DNA of 64,000 bases from Istiophorus platypterus (lineage: Eukaryota > Chordata > Actinopteri > Istiophoriformes > Istiophoridae): contig CM029114.1 in assembly GCA_016859345.1 (NCBI GenBank), positions 15,890,001-15,954,000 on the forward strand, in the 5' to 3' direction. A program made the translations under genes and the position numbers. Below, one piece after another: positions 12,886 through 25,470 of the stretch (its first letter is position 1; every line of letters begins with the position of its first letter). The notes beneath the pieces were generated by a model. That model was given only the letters and a program-made list of their open reading frames with translations. It was not told the DNA's origin and did no database searches.

Positions 12886-14384
12886 TGGCTAAAATAGTAG
12901 TGGATCACCTCCAGCAGCTGCAATGCAGCCAGACCCTCTGTACATTGGTCGTGTACTGAAGTAAAAGGCTACATGGAATGGACCAATAGGGAAGTGATTT
13001 TTACATTTTAGTAGTGGGTTACATGGAATCTCAACAGAACATAGCGATTCTAAATAGGACTGTCTAGAACTGTAAAACTGTACTTCTCTGTAGAGAAAAT
13101 AGCATTAATGCATCCATAGCTCTGAGTTTTCTGGTCCATATTTTTTACTCCATCACACAGTCTTCCTTACATATTGATTTGAAGGAAAGTGTTGAGAGTA
13201 CAAGCTTTACTGAAGTCTGTCTGAATAATAACTGTCATTAACTGAATCTTAGATGGAGGTTACTTGACAAACCCTCCTTGAAGGACGTTGTGGTGTGCCT
13301 GTGCAGCATGAAGGGGAAATAATATCTGTAAGATAGTAAGAGCTGCTCCCTGAAAGCTTCAGAAGTGCCATACAATGTTGTGTTGTACGCTGCACTATGT
13401 ACCAACCTGCAGCCCATAAACATCACAAATATCCCCCTTTCCTTTCCTCCTACCATTTCCCTGCTCCTCCTCCCTCCAAACCACCCTGCCCTGCTGCTCT
13501 GTATCCACTCCTGCCTCTAGTTCTCATAAAAAAAGTAGAGCTGACAGGTGCTGGAGACCCAAGCCAGGGTTATGGGGGGGGGCTCATTAGAGAGTTCTGA
13601 CTTGATAATTCTTGAATATTTTTGGATCAAAAAATTTTTTAAATATAGACTCTTTCCAAATATATCCATATTAACAGCTGCCTTTGAATTACTGATTCAT
13701 ACTGATCAGTTTGAACTGGTTTTGCGGACATAAAAGTGGACGACTCAGGAAACATAAACAGCTTCCAGTTCTGGATAACGGGAAGGAGAAGTAAACTAGC
13801 TAGGGAGGAAGAAGTAAGACATAAGCAGTGGCAAAGTCAATGTGTCTTTAGGAGCTTTGCCTTTTTACTAGAACAGTGAAACATCCCTTCCCTCCACCTC
13901 CTCCTCCTCTATCAGGTCTCTAACCTTCTTCTGTACTGGTCAGCTCATGGAGAGTTTGCAGGGAGCACTCAGGAGGAGCTGGATGTTTTTTCTGCTGTTA
14001 TGTCGTGTTGCGAAGCCTCCTATTTGGACAAGCTGCGAAGGACCACCCTGCTTGACTCTCTGCTCTCATAAAAGCACACTCCCTTCACCCTTGCTTGCTC
14101 TTTCCTGTGCTCATATGTGAAGTTTCTTTGTAGTTGCCTTTTTTGTTTGCTTATTTTGTCTGTTTGCGTCATGCTAGATTTCCAAGTTGGTAATGATAAA
14201 TCCAAGGCTTTTGCAGTTCAAATTGAATCATATCTTTCAATACCTCAGCAAATATATGTATGACAGCAATCACCATCATCATTGATCAGTCAACTGTCTC
14301 ACCAGGTACAGCACAGCAAGGCCTGAAGGTTAATGATGCTAAAACCTTTTGACAGCAAAAGTGCACAGTAAGTGCTAGTTAAGC
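12886..14384. other. Noncoding, nothing recognised
   Basis: Short open frames only, none with a domain or credible splice context. Confidence 0.4.
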
Positions 14385-14815
14385 ATGTTAGGGTCCTAGA
14401 GGTGTTGGGAGAGGACGTGCTCTGGGAAAAAATGAGTCTTCAAGATATTCTTGAAGACAGAGAGGGATGCCCCTGCTCTGATAACATTTGGTAGCTTGTT
14501 CCATTGTCAGGGAGCCAGAAACAAGAGCAGTCTGGACTATGATGGCATTGTGTCCAGGGATTCCAATGCTAGACTATGTTCCTTGGAGCTACAAAGTGGT
14601 TGAGAAGGAGCATAAGCCTCTATGACTGAGTTCCGGTAGGTGGGTACAGACCCAGAAGTCAGTCCGTAGGCAAGTATTAGTGACTTGGTTTTGATTCAGG
14701 TTGCCATGGGCAGCCAGTGGAGGTCAGGTAACAGCAGAGTGACATGTGCCCATTAAGGCTGATTGAAAACCAGACACACCACCACATTCTGGATAATCTA
14801 TAAAATTTCACTGTG
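14385..14815. repeat. Degenerate dispersed teleost repeat
   Basis: The text reads like a recurring fish repeat with GGGATGCCCCTGCTCTGATA, TTGGTAGCTTGTTCCATTGT and GGGCAGCCAGTGGAGGTCAG. No intact frame. The family was not identified. Confidence 0.45.
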
Positions 14816-14849
14816 TGTCGAGGGGGACCTGCTAGATGGGTCTTTCTTC

Positions 14850-15260
14850 AAGCACAGTGTAACTGTTGCAGACCAAGTACACTCCTTCATGGCAACAGAA
14901 TTCCCTGATGGCAGTGGCCTCCTTTAACTGGATAACATGCACTACCACATTGTTAAAAAAATGTTCAGGAATGGTTTGAGGAACATTAGGAAGAGTTCAA
15001 AATGTTGACGCAGCCTCCAAAATATCCTGACCTCAATCTGATCGAGTCTCTGTGGGATGATCTTGAAAAACAAGCCATGGAGGCCCCACCCCCTGATTTA
15101 CAAGATTTAGAGAATCTGCTGCTAATTTCTTGGTGTCTGGTACCACAGGAAACCTTAAGAGGTCTTGTGGAGTCCTTGCCTTGACAGTTCAGGGCTGTTT
15201 TAGTGGTTGGAGGAAGAACCACACAATATCAGACAGGTGGTTTTAATGTGGTAACTTATT
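14850..15260 (+). mobile_element. Tc1-like transposon, 3' remnant
   Basis: The C-terminal end of a Tc1 transposase is readable at 15002-15184. PPKYPDLNLIESLWDDL corresponds to the SPDLNPIENLW motif carrying the last acidic catalytic residue. It is followed by LRGLVESLP and a broken GGRTTQY tail near 15190-15235. A typical noncoding end (GACAGGTGGTTTTAATGTGG) follows. The 5' half is not present, so the copy is dead. Confidence 0.8.
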
Positions 15261-16799
15261 GGTGTAAACATTGATTTTGTTAAATCAGTTGAGAAACTGC
15301 TTACAATTTAAAAAAACAAACCAACAGGAAAGGCTGTTTTCAGCTATTATAGTAATTTAAATGCTTGTAAAAATAAAGGTACTTCATTACAATGATTGAA
15401 AGATGATATAATAAATCCTATTATGCCATAAAGAAGTCCTGGTAATTAATTTGTGGATTTGTTCACAAGTTATGCTCTAAGTTAATTAAATGATAGCTGC
15501 CAACTGGAGCCAAATCCATCTACTATGCTGCCCAGAAGTAAAAATGAGCTGTTAGCATACTACTGACCCCGTTTTCCCCATTATCAGTATCAATTAAATA
15601 TTCATTTTTAATATGATGAAACACAATTTAATTTAGGTATATGCATGATGTAAGTATAATATAAAATCAAATAATGAAGACCTTTTCAATTAGATTTTAA
15701 CCAAGGGTCTCTCCACAAGACGATTCTGCACAATATGTGAGTGTGTGTGTGAGTGGGTGAGTGAGTGAGGTAGTGAGTGAAAAAGTTACACAACCGGTCG
15801 GCCAAATGGCACATGACTTAGGTCTGATGATACACCATCAGTTGTATGGCCAAGTGTTGGAGTTCCCATTGGCCATTGCTCTTTCAAAATGAGTAGGTGC
15901 AAAAAGTTTCTTTTGCATCAGCCGGGGGGCATTTGTTGCTAGATTTACCAACTTCTTGCATTCCTAGGGAGTTGCCACTAGGTGATTATTTGGGGATGAC
16001 AGTCACCAGTATTGCCCCAGGAGCACAGGGCTTTCCCTCCACAGGCACACCTCTCTGTAGATCTCATTCAATTGACCACACGGCAGCTGACAGAGCCATG
16101 AATGAGCATCTAACTTTCTCTCTAAGTGATCATTTTTGCAAGTAAATATAGCCAAAATCACAACGGAGCCACTGTCTTAAACCTATGCGTATGGTGATTC
16201 TGTCAGACCAATGTTGTGGTTATGAAATCTGGATTTTAGCAGTGTAGAGCAGCAGATTGGAAATGGCTTGAAAGTGACAGATGGTTAACATGCAGTCTTA
16301 ATGGCTTGTGTTTTAGTTTATAGCTATTCTGTTGTCTAACAACAGAAATAGAAAAATGTAACTGAGAACAGCGTTATTCGGAATTAAGATGTATTAAAAT
16401 ACTGTATATGTAAGTACAGAGAGTAGGAGGGTAATAAAGCCATATGGTAGTTTTGACCTTGTTTTCAGTTTTCTTCTCAATGGTTTGAAGTGGGCTTAAT
16501 TTCCAGTGGTAACAGTGGTTGGGTTGGTTTGTTACTGTCAGTCATATCTGATCAGACCACAGCCCCACAGTTCTGATGGAGCAGATCAGCAGTATTTTTG
16601 AGTGTTAAACACCTACAAAATAGAATGTAATTTTTTAAAAACTTTGTTGCATATTATAGTCATGAATGTTTAATGTCGTGGAGAAATAGTATTGAAAATA
16701 ATATGCTATAAAAAACATTAAATGATAAACAAATATCTATGGTCCTGATTTCAGTGGATTTAAGGCCCCGAACATTCCAGTTTATATTTTGCTTTAGTG
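15261..16799. other. Noncoding, nothing recognised
   Basis: No recognisable gene. A small GTGA-type simple repeat sits at about 15738-15780. The longest plus-strand frame (15897-16145) has no domain. Confidence 0.4.
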
Positions 16800-16802
16800 A
16801 AT

Positions 16803-16884
<82 letters not shown>

Positions 16885-16889
16885 TTTTT
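16800..16889 (+). repeat. (TA)n/(TATG)n microsatellite followed by a T tract
   Basis: A TATG-rich start passes into a pure TA run of about 25 units, then about 15 T. The T tract forms a pyrimidine run just before an AG at 16891-16892. Confidence 0.95.
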
Positions 16890-17577
16890 CAGGAAACTAT
16901 CAGCCACACTTTGAACATGGAGCCCCTGTGGCCACAGGTCAGTACGCAATGATAATCCAGCATTGGATGCCACAGTATATATGATATACAGTTTACAGAG
17001 CAATACAGGTCTACAGTATATATCACATTTGCACTGTATCTACCCTTAACTTCATGTCCCATTAAACCGATTGTGCTATATCTGTTTTCCATGCTCTTCA
17101 AAGTTATTGGTGATCTAACATAAGGTCATGCGAAATTAATGTCAGAACAGGGAACAAAGATGTGGAAACAATCTGCGATACATTCCCCAGTTATTGACAA
17201 CTTGTAACAGAAATAAGTGAATGTGCAGGCCAGCATTGTCTGTACAAGATCAGCACAGCTCTTTTGAACAATAATCTCCCAAATGTTCACTCACTCAGCA
17301 AAAGGCCTCCCTAAGTGGAACACTGTAAGCAACCACACAATGCTAGGATTCACTTCAAAAACAATGTGTGGAGAAGCAGACTCTTACATAAAACTAAAAA
17401 AATGACCAAGTTGAAAGACATGAAAGCTGGATATGTCCATATGGTTGCCAGATTTGTAGCATATTTCTGACCATACAAATACACAAATACAACCTTGCCT
17501 GATTTTTGTGTGAGGAAGGATGAATTGGAGGATAACAATGTGAGGAAGACTGCTACATGTACTTTTTGCGTGTGTTC

Positions 17578-17579
17578 GT

Positions 17580-17662
<83 letters not shown>

Positions 17663-17666
17663 TGTC
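17578..17666 (+). repeat. (TG)n microsatellite
   Basis: About 40 TG units, almost uninterrupted. Confidence 0.95.
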
Positions 17667-18480
17667 TGAAATCTGACAGACAGCTCCATTCCCAGCAGTA
17701 CATGCTTTGAATTTGATGCTCATCTGTTACTGCAGCAGAGTGGAAAGATCCCATCTGTCAAGCTGTGTGTTTTTATGAAATGTTCAGTATTTGTTAATGT
17801 TAGCTACAGTAAAGATTCATGTGGTTCAATAAGAGGAAAATGATGGGTTGATTAAAAATAAGGATGAATCCATCAGTGAAAACTTGGGTCTACTTTTAAT
17901 TCTGATTTGTCTGCCAAAGCAAACAGGTGATAAAACTACAAGAGTTGCATTTACATGGAAATATCTAACTTAAAAAGTAATTTTAAAGCATAGTTAATGG
18001 TAGCCTACATAGAGGGAAAGTATGCAGCATGTAATATCCTTTATTGTGTGGAAAAGAGCTGACTTGTGTTGGGTTAGATGTAAGGACTGTAGTTTACATA
18101 AATAATTTGCGAGCACTGCTTACACGCACATCATAAATGGTGGAAGCATCACAGTTTATAAAACTTTGATTAGTGAAATCTTATGTTGCAAAACACAGGT
18201 CTATCAAGGTAACATTGTTTTCACATTAGCCCTGTTTGGGAGGGGTTGATTTTTTTTGGCCCACCTCAGTTGCAGGTGAGGTAAAGCATGCATTCTGCAT
18301 AGAAGCAGTAGCACATGAAGCGGCTAGAATCAATATATTTATATTAACAAAGTATCAAATGACAACATGAAAACAATGTGACAATGTGGACGAAGTTGCT
18401 TTTAGTGATGAACCTGCAGAGAACTGTCCCCTTATTCTACTTTATTGCAAGTTTACTGCAAGTTTGATTCTGTTGTTATC
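17667..18480. other. Noncoding, nothing recognised
   Basis: No domain-bearing frame or clear repeat family. Confidence 0.35.
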
Positions 18481-18484
18481 AGTA

Positions 18485-18805
18485 GGAAACAGATACTAAT
18501 GCACTGTACACAACCCACTCAGCACCAAACAGCAGCAACTATCTGGTGAACACAGCGGAGCCTTTAGTAGCTGGAGAGCCAGATATTTCCCTCAGGAGTA
18601 GGTGAAGACCAAAATTAGAGCTAAAAGAGACTAATGTTCCCCAGGTGGACACAAACAAGTAAAATGAATGATAATATTAGCTGGTAAATGTGTTAATGAG
18701 CAACTGGTTGCTAAAATGATGGCATATCAGCTTAAAAGGTGATTATTCCCAACTTGTTTCTGCTGCTCCTAAGAGACCAGACAAATCAGTTTAATGTTTG
18801 ACATG
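18485..18805 (+). repeat. Dispersed repeat, copy 1 (second copy at 40.8-41.2 kb)
   Basis: A block with AGCTGGAGAGCCAGATATTT, CCCTCAGGAGTAGGTGAAGA and, further on, GCTGCTCCTAAGAGACCAGA is repeated in the same order and orientation near 40840-41165. That copy has AGCTAAAGAGCCAAATATTT and CTGCCTCCAAGAGACCAAAC. Both are noncoding and diverged. Confidence 0.65.
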
Positions 18806-20460
18806 TCAATAGACATGTGCAAATTTAAGAGTTTTTGTTTCTGCAATAAGACTTAAAATGCTATGTGTAGCTGCATCAGTTTCATTCACACACTCAGCAT
18901 TTTCCTACCGTCATTTTTCCGGCTCCTTCCAGAAGTATGACGTCTTCATTCTTAAGCCCACATCCAAAGCTTTGATTGACTCAGTTGTCTGGGGAAAACA
19001 AATGTCAAAGACCACAACACCATATGTACGTGAACTGCTGAGATGACAAATTTCTGCTTTTGTGTCAGATGTTGCATGAGATGTACCCTAGAGGATACTA
19101 TTAGTTACACTGTTCACACCCAGAGCCAAAAAACATTTTCTCTAGGTTTGAGGCTCCCACCACCTCCCACACATTAGAACTCTGGATACAGAGGACACAC
19201 ACACACCACGCATGCTTAAAACACAGTATGCACTTTGATTTAGATACGTATATCCACAGTCATGTACAAACATGGGCCTCAAAAACCACACGAGCCCACA
19301 CACACTTCTTATATCGGTAAGCTTCTCTGTTTTCAGGATCCAAGTAATTACATGAGATAACACTGCGTTTTTAAAGGAATCCAGGCACTTTATTTCCCAG
19401 ATTTTACTGCTCTATAACTTGTGTGAAAAAGGTAAGTTACACCGCTCAACTCCGAAAGAACAACAACTGCTACAATGCCAAGAGGAATAAAACCTAATAG
19501 CACCCAATAACCAGAGCATCAACGAAAATAACTTTTAACAGTGCCGAGTAACACACCTCGCCATCGCAGCTTAGCTGGAGTGAACATGGATTGAGGCCTC
19601 AGTTACTGTAATCCACGTGTGTTTGCCTTTCCAGGCTTGCTGGTTTAACTTAATTAATTATTATGCGATAGAGCTCTAAGGTCAACTAAGCCAGTGGGGA
19701 GAAATATGAAGGCTCAAGTACCGGCCCTGTGAGGGAAGGGCGAAAAACCTGAAGGGCGCTAAATGTAAGTTTTTGCTATCACTACATAGCCCATGTTAGC
19801 ATTAACAGCTGTTTACTTATCATTACTGTCTAAAGGAAACGTTGTGAGCTCAGCATCAAGCTTAATTCCGTAATTCACCAAAAGCTGGAGGGCAAATCGT
19901 AACTGTTGTTGTGCTTCTATTTCTATCACTTCTACCACTTCTTTTCTTTGCACTCTGGGCAGTGCATCTTTTTCAGCCACTAAATTGTGACTGAGGGCAG
20001 ACTGGACACTGCAGTGACTCATTATAGGAAAGACGGGGCCAGTAGTTAGCATGCTAACTACTGTAGATACCTCTGCAACACAATAAATAGAAATCTTTGA
20101 CATTAGATCAAAACTGTTATTCCTTCACATTGCTGATAATTTTAGGTCATTTTAAAAGATATTGTATACTAATACTCTTACATATAACCTTTAATGCAAA
20201 TAGGATGTATATAAACACAAAATCTTCTTTATATGATGTTCTATAGCCAGGAACTCATAAAAACAGATTGTTTTTTTGTCATTTAGGGCGGGCAGTTTTA
20301 ATGTCGTGCTGTGTAGCAAGCCACATCTTTATCCTGTTAAACTTTATTAATTTGGCTTCAGCTTTCATCCAGAGTTTTATAGGCCTTCAGAATGCCTGAA
20401 TCCCAGAGGCATGGCTTGTTGAACAGGGCTCACCCACTGTTAGCTATGTAAACAGCTGTC
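18806..20460. other. Noncoding; probable old repeats
   Basis: No gene is recognised. The stretch 19380-20100 has the look of dispersed repeat sequence (for example CAGTGCCGAGTAACACACCT). A 96-codon minus-strand frame at 19813-20103 has no domain I can name. Confidence 0.35.
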
Positions 20461-20462
20461 AA

Positions 20463-20463
<1 letters not shown>

Positions 20464-20514
<51 letters not shown>
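20464..20514 (+). repeat. (CA)n microsatellite
   Basis: About 25 CA units. Confidence 0.95.
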
Positions 20515-20518
<4 letters not shown>

Positions 20519-23100
20519 GTGGAAAGGAACAGTGAATCCATAAGAACGTAGAAAAAAGATGCTCAACCAAAGCTGAACCTCAAAGGGGCACTGTGTAAGC
20601 GTCATGTAATACGATGTATACTGGCCAAATGCAGAAATCAAACGCTGCAAATATTCAGAGGTGAGGGTAGAAAATGTGACATATTTAGACAATATGTTTC
20701 ATCGGTGGGGTATAAGCTGTAATCGAAGCAATGAAAGATATCAAAGTTTGTGTCATAGTTTCAACATAAGAATTCAGCATTCAGCAACAAGTATGCATAA
20801 GACTGAATGTCCATTATTAGTAGCTGTTCTAGAGCTTTCTATCATATTGTTCACTCTTCCTCAGTAGATGGAGTGTGTCATGTTGTTTTATATTTGTAGA
20901 CATTCTTATGAGCAGGGGTTGTGTGATATGATTGTGATGTTTTGTCGACCAATATTCGCAACGGAAAAATAATATTACCATATGTTGTCTTTCAATAACA
21001 AATTATATATTCTGACTTTTTAAAAAGCTGGTATGCTTTATCATATTTTTTTTTTCAAGTTGATTATATTCAACTATATATGCATATATAATGGTATGAT
21101 ATAATTTGATTCAGAATGTAAGTTTTGAACATTGTACAAGACACTAAGCCATCAGATGTGTGTTTGTTCAGGAAGCACTAAAAGAATTAAAGGTAGAAAT
21201 CAGGAAAAAAATAGCAGATAAAAATTCCAAGATTAAAGAATATTAATATATGCAAGCTTTTTACATGTATTTTTTTTTTTTAATAAAAAGTATAAAAACA
21301 CTATTAAGGTAGGTACCTTAAGGTAGGTATGTTTTGTAGGTTAAAAGTGGAAAAAGTACTGAAAGACCACTGAAAGACATCAGATATCATGTTTAATATC
21401 AAAAAGCATATAATTGCTGTACATAGGGTTAAAATCAGTCTTTTTTATGTGGAAGTTCAACCTGCTGATTCCCTCGAATCAACACCTTCCTAAAACACAA
21501 ACACAGTAACTGGACATGTTTTGACAGGTGGTCATTGCTGGTTTATACTGTATAATAGCAGCCTACACAAGTTCCTCCGGGAACGGAAGAAGGGACGGAA
21601 AGAGAGAGCAAGTGTTCGTGTGTGTGGATGTGTTTGTGTTATGAATAAAACCAAATGACAGACAACCAGAGCAAACACACACACACAGAAAAAGTAGAGA
21701 GAGCCTCCCTCTGCCTCTTGATTGAGCAAGGAGGAGAGGGAGGCCGAATGTTATTTCAGTCACAATGTGTCCACTTGTCACTGAGCCCTGAGACCAAAAG
21801 CCTTTTCATTCCCTTCTCTCTATTTCGTAAACCACCAAACCTCACATCTGGCGGACAGATGACTATCTCTCCTCCATCTCTTGTTTTTTCTATCTCTCTC
21901 TCTCCTTCTTTTTCCTTTAGGCAGGCAGGCCTGGTGTTAATCCCCCTCTCCTCCACCTGGTCCAGACCACCCACACACTGAGTGATGCAGCAGTGGCCCA
22001 CCAGCAGAGAGCATGTGTGTGTCTGTGTGTGCTGTGTGTGTATGGGGGGCAGTGTGCATTACACAACGTGATACAGACAAAAGAACAACTGTACTTGAAT
22101 TTACACAGAGGCAATAATAAAATGCAGAAAAATGGGAATGAATAAACAAGTATGAATTATTAGTGTAAAAAATAGAATTAATTCTGTTTATATGTTTCTG
22201 ACAGCTTATAAATTTAATAATCAAATCTTGCCCTTTTATTACTAATAAAAATATCATGGCACACAAGTGAACAATCCCCAGTTTACTAATAGCAAAAGTT
22301 GATTATAGTGTGGAAATATGGGCAGAAAACAACAGAGAGAGGAAACACTTGTTCAGGCTGGTGATTTGAGGCTTTTTCCACTTGAGACAAAAACAGGGTC
22401 AATTCCGTTTCACCATGTTGATTTAAAATCATTAAAGCAGTTTCTACTGGATCACTAAAATGTTCATAATTTTCTTTGTGTCAAGGGCAATGATTGACAT
22501 CTTTCCACAGTTTTAAACTATTATGGTTGTAAGTGATGTACATGTTGAAGGAGGACTATTGCAAGCTCAAATCATTCACCTAATAATGCATCCACGGGCT
22601 AAATACTTAAAGGAAAAACTGGATTCTTCCCCTTTTTGCTTGATCTGTTTTTAAAATCATCTCATAATAATAACAAGTGTAATGGTGACTATACACATAC
22701 CAGACTAACAAATATGCAAAGAAAATACTGAACACTGACAAAATATATCTCTTAAAAAAAACTCAAGCAAGGGGCTTGGAGGTTGCATAGGTTAATTAAT
22801 TAATCTTTGTCTCCATCTAATGGTGAAGTGACATAAGTACAGCCATGATAAAATCTACACAGTAAACTGAGAGAGAGAGAGATGACAGCTGCCCCTAATC
22901 TACATTTCAGTTCCTGAAATAGTGAAAACAAATGGTGCGTTTTTGGTATATCAGCAGTTTGAGTGTGACAAGCATATGTAGAGTTTGACCTTGTGGGTTT
23001 AAAGACTTTGAAGTAGATATCTAACTGTCCAGTCTGCAAGTTCGCCTGTATTTATCCTACTGAACTGCCTCAGAGCAAACCACCTTTTACAGAACATCTC
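20515..23100. other. Noncoding, nothing recognised
   Basis: Low-complexity frames only (CA/TG-derived and GAGA-derived). No supported gene. Confidence 0.35.
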
Positions 23101-23108
23101 CAGGGGTG

Positions 23109-24800
23109 TTACATTACGGGCTTCTGTCCAGCCTTTTCCAGCAGTGGCTGGCTTTTCTTGATATCAGCCACTTCTTCTATCTGTCGGTGGAACATGCTGT
23201 GCAGGGGCTTGTGCCTCCATGATGGTTCATCCTCCTCCTCTGTATTATTGTGTTTCTGCCACCTGAGGTATTCACTTAGCAACTCATCTGTGGGGAGCAT
23301 CTTCCTGATGTACTCCTGGATCTTGGTTTTTTCATCCTGGACAGTGGCTCTGATAGTCACCATTCCTTGGCCTCCCTTGTTCAGCTTAGTGTACAGTCTC
23401 AGGGTGAAAGCCTCCATACATTGTGGGGAGCTTCCTTGTCTTGACATCAGTGGCCTCTACCTCCTCCTTATTATACAGGTGGGATATCTGATGACTGGCA
23501 GGGAGCACGTGTTGATGGCTCAGACTTTGTTATTCCCATTCAGCTGGCTTTTTAAGGACCTGCCTTACTATACATAGGTATCTGTCTGGGGCGGACCTCC
23601 TTGCAGCCTCCTTATGGTTCCCATTTGCCTGCGGGATTCCAAGGTATTTGTAGTTTTCCTGAACATCTGCAATGCTGCCTTCTGATAGTTAAACCCCCTC
23701 GGTTCTGATCATCTTCCCTATGTTTGACACCATCCAACCACACTTCTTTAGTCCGAATGAAATTCTGATGTCGTTGCTGTAGATCCTGGTGATCTGGATC
23801 AGTGAGTCGATGTCTTGCTCATTCCTGTCATACAGCTTGATGTCATCCATGTAGAGCAGGTGACTGATGGATGCACCGCTTCAGAACCTGTATCTGTAGC
23901 AACTCTTTGTGATTGTCTGGCTGAGGGGGTTCAGGCCTATGTAGAACCGTACCAGTATTACCCTGGTATTACTATCAGTTCCTTTCTGGGCCCTGCTCAT
24001 GTATTGGGCCATGTGCCTATTCACCTTGGCCACTATAATGCCTGATAGGAGCTTCCATGTTGTACAGAGGCAGGTTATTGGTCGACAGTTGGATGATCAG
24101 CACTGTCTGCCCATTGGTTAACCTCTCTGTGTGGGTCCCATCCATCAGCAGTTACTTCATTTGTGTTGCCAGACGTTCATGGAGAGCAGTCAGTTTCTTT
24201 AGCCAGTAGGTGTGGATCCTTTCAGGGCCTAGTACTGTCCAGCTCTTCATACCTGACACTCTTTCTTGGATGTCTGCCATTGTGATGGTTCCTGGCTCTT
24301 GTTCTGGGAGTTTGCTGTGGTCTGCTCTTAGACCCAATACTGAGCATTGGTGTTATGTAATGCCTCCTTCTCTCATATGCTCTTCCAGTACTGTTTAGTC
24401 TCAGCCCTGGGTGGATCTGTTCTCATGTTATTATCTTGCTACTGAGAGTATACTTTGGATGGTTTGTTGGAGAACATCCTATTTCTACTCCTGGCTTCTG
24501 CTTTTCTTCTCCTGTTTATCTCTTCAGGCGAGTAGCCAGAGCTGGGAGCCCTTGCTTGGCAGTCTCCAGTGCCTCAAGCAAAGACAGTTTGTTGTATGTC
24601 CTTATGTCCTAGGTATCCCTTTCTTCCCCACATCTTCTTTAGCTCTGAGTATTGACTAACCTCTCTTCATGGCACCTGGATCTTGGCCTCCAGCCTCCTT
24701 CTCTAAGATTACTGTTGCTTTGGTGCATATCAGCCGATTGATTGTATATCACTTATTGTCCTAGTAGGGATAATATGTAGAGCTGCATTCACATCTTCTA
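23109..24800 (-). mobile_element. Non-LTR retrotransposon (LINE) pol remnant
   Basis: Read on the minus strand, this is the C-terminal part of a fish LINE reverse transcriptase. Upstream, at 24152-24337, the frame has ADIQ, RVSGMKSWT and HTYWLKKLTALHERLA, the usual lead-in to the polymerase fingers. Downstream, at 23109-23447, it has RLYTKLNKGGQGMVTIRATV, RKMLPTDELLSEYLRWQK and a RQIEEVADIKKS segment. Between them the frame is broken by indels and stops, so it is inactive. The clade is not certain; it resembles site-specific-type LINEs common in teleosts. Confidence 0.8.
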
Positions 24801-24829
24801 GCAGACTTTCAGAGGGTACTTGAGATATA

Positions 24830-24850
24830 TATACAGTATATACACATATT

Positions 24851-24889
<39 letters not shown>

Positions 24890-24965
24890 ACTGTGTCACT
24901 GTGTCAACTCATCTCCTGTTCATCTGTATTTGTGTGTGTGTGTGTGGGTGTGTGTGTGTGTGTGA
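24830..24965 (+). repeat. (TA)n and (TG)n microsatellites
   Basis: A TA run at about 24830-24886, then a short spacer and a TG run at about 24931-24964 with one GG interruption. Confidence 0.95.
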
Positions 24966-25318
24966 AAGAGGTGGTTCCTACGTCAAAATTGGTTCCAAAC
25001 AGATTATGTACAAAAAAATTTTAGATAAAAAAAGTGAACTGCATGTAGCCTTTATCCAAAACAAATAATCAGGTTCAGAATGAGGGCGCTCCAAACAGGA
25101 ACTGATATATTTTGAATTAGCATTGAAAAGTGAGGGAGAAAGTGGAAAAGTGATGCTGTGTTTCCTATTATTACAGGATGGGGGCTGACAACAGGGCTGA
25201 GTCCCTCCGCTACAATGCTAACACACCAGTGGAATTTGGATGGCGGCAGTGCTGATGATGAGAAATATGAGAGGAAGACACAATCCACTGTTGTTCCATG
25301 CAGTGTCATAATGACCTA

Positions 25319-25342
25319 GAGACACCCACCCACACACACCCC

Positions 25343-25403
<61 letters not shown>

Positions 25404-25418
25404 ACTCACACACACACA

Positions 25419-25468
<50 letters not shown>
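25319..25468 (+). repeat. Compound (CA)n microsatellite
   Basis: About 150 bases of CA with a few CT and AA interruptions. The long Thr/His or Val/Cys frames across it are artefacts of the repeat. Confidence 0.95.

Positions 25469-25470
<2 letters not shown>

Noticed and set aside
19813..20103. 96-codon minus-strand frame
   Set aside because: No recognisable family; surrounding sequence looks like a dispersed repeat.
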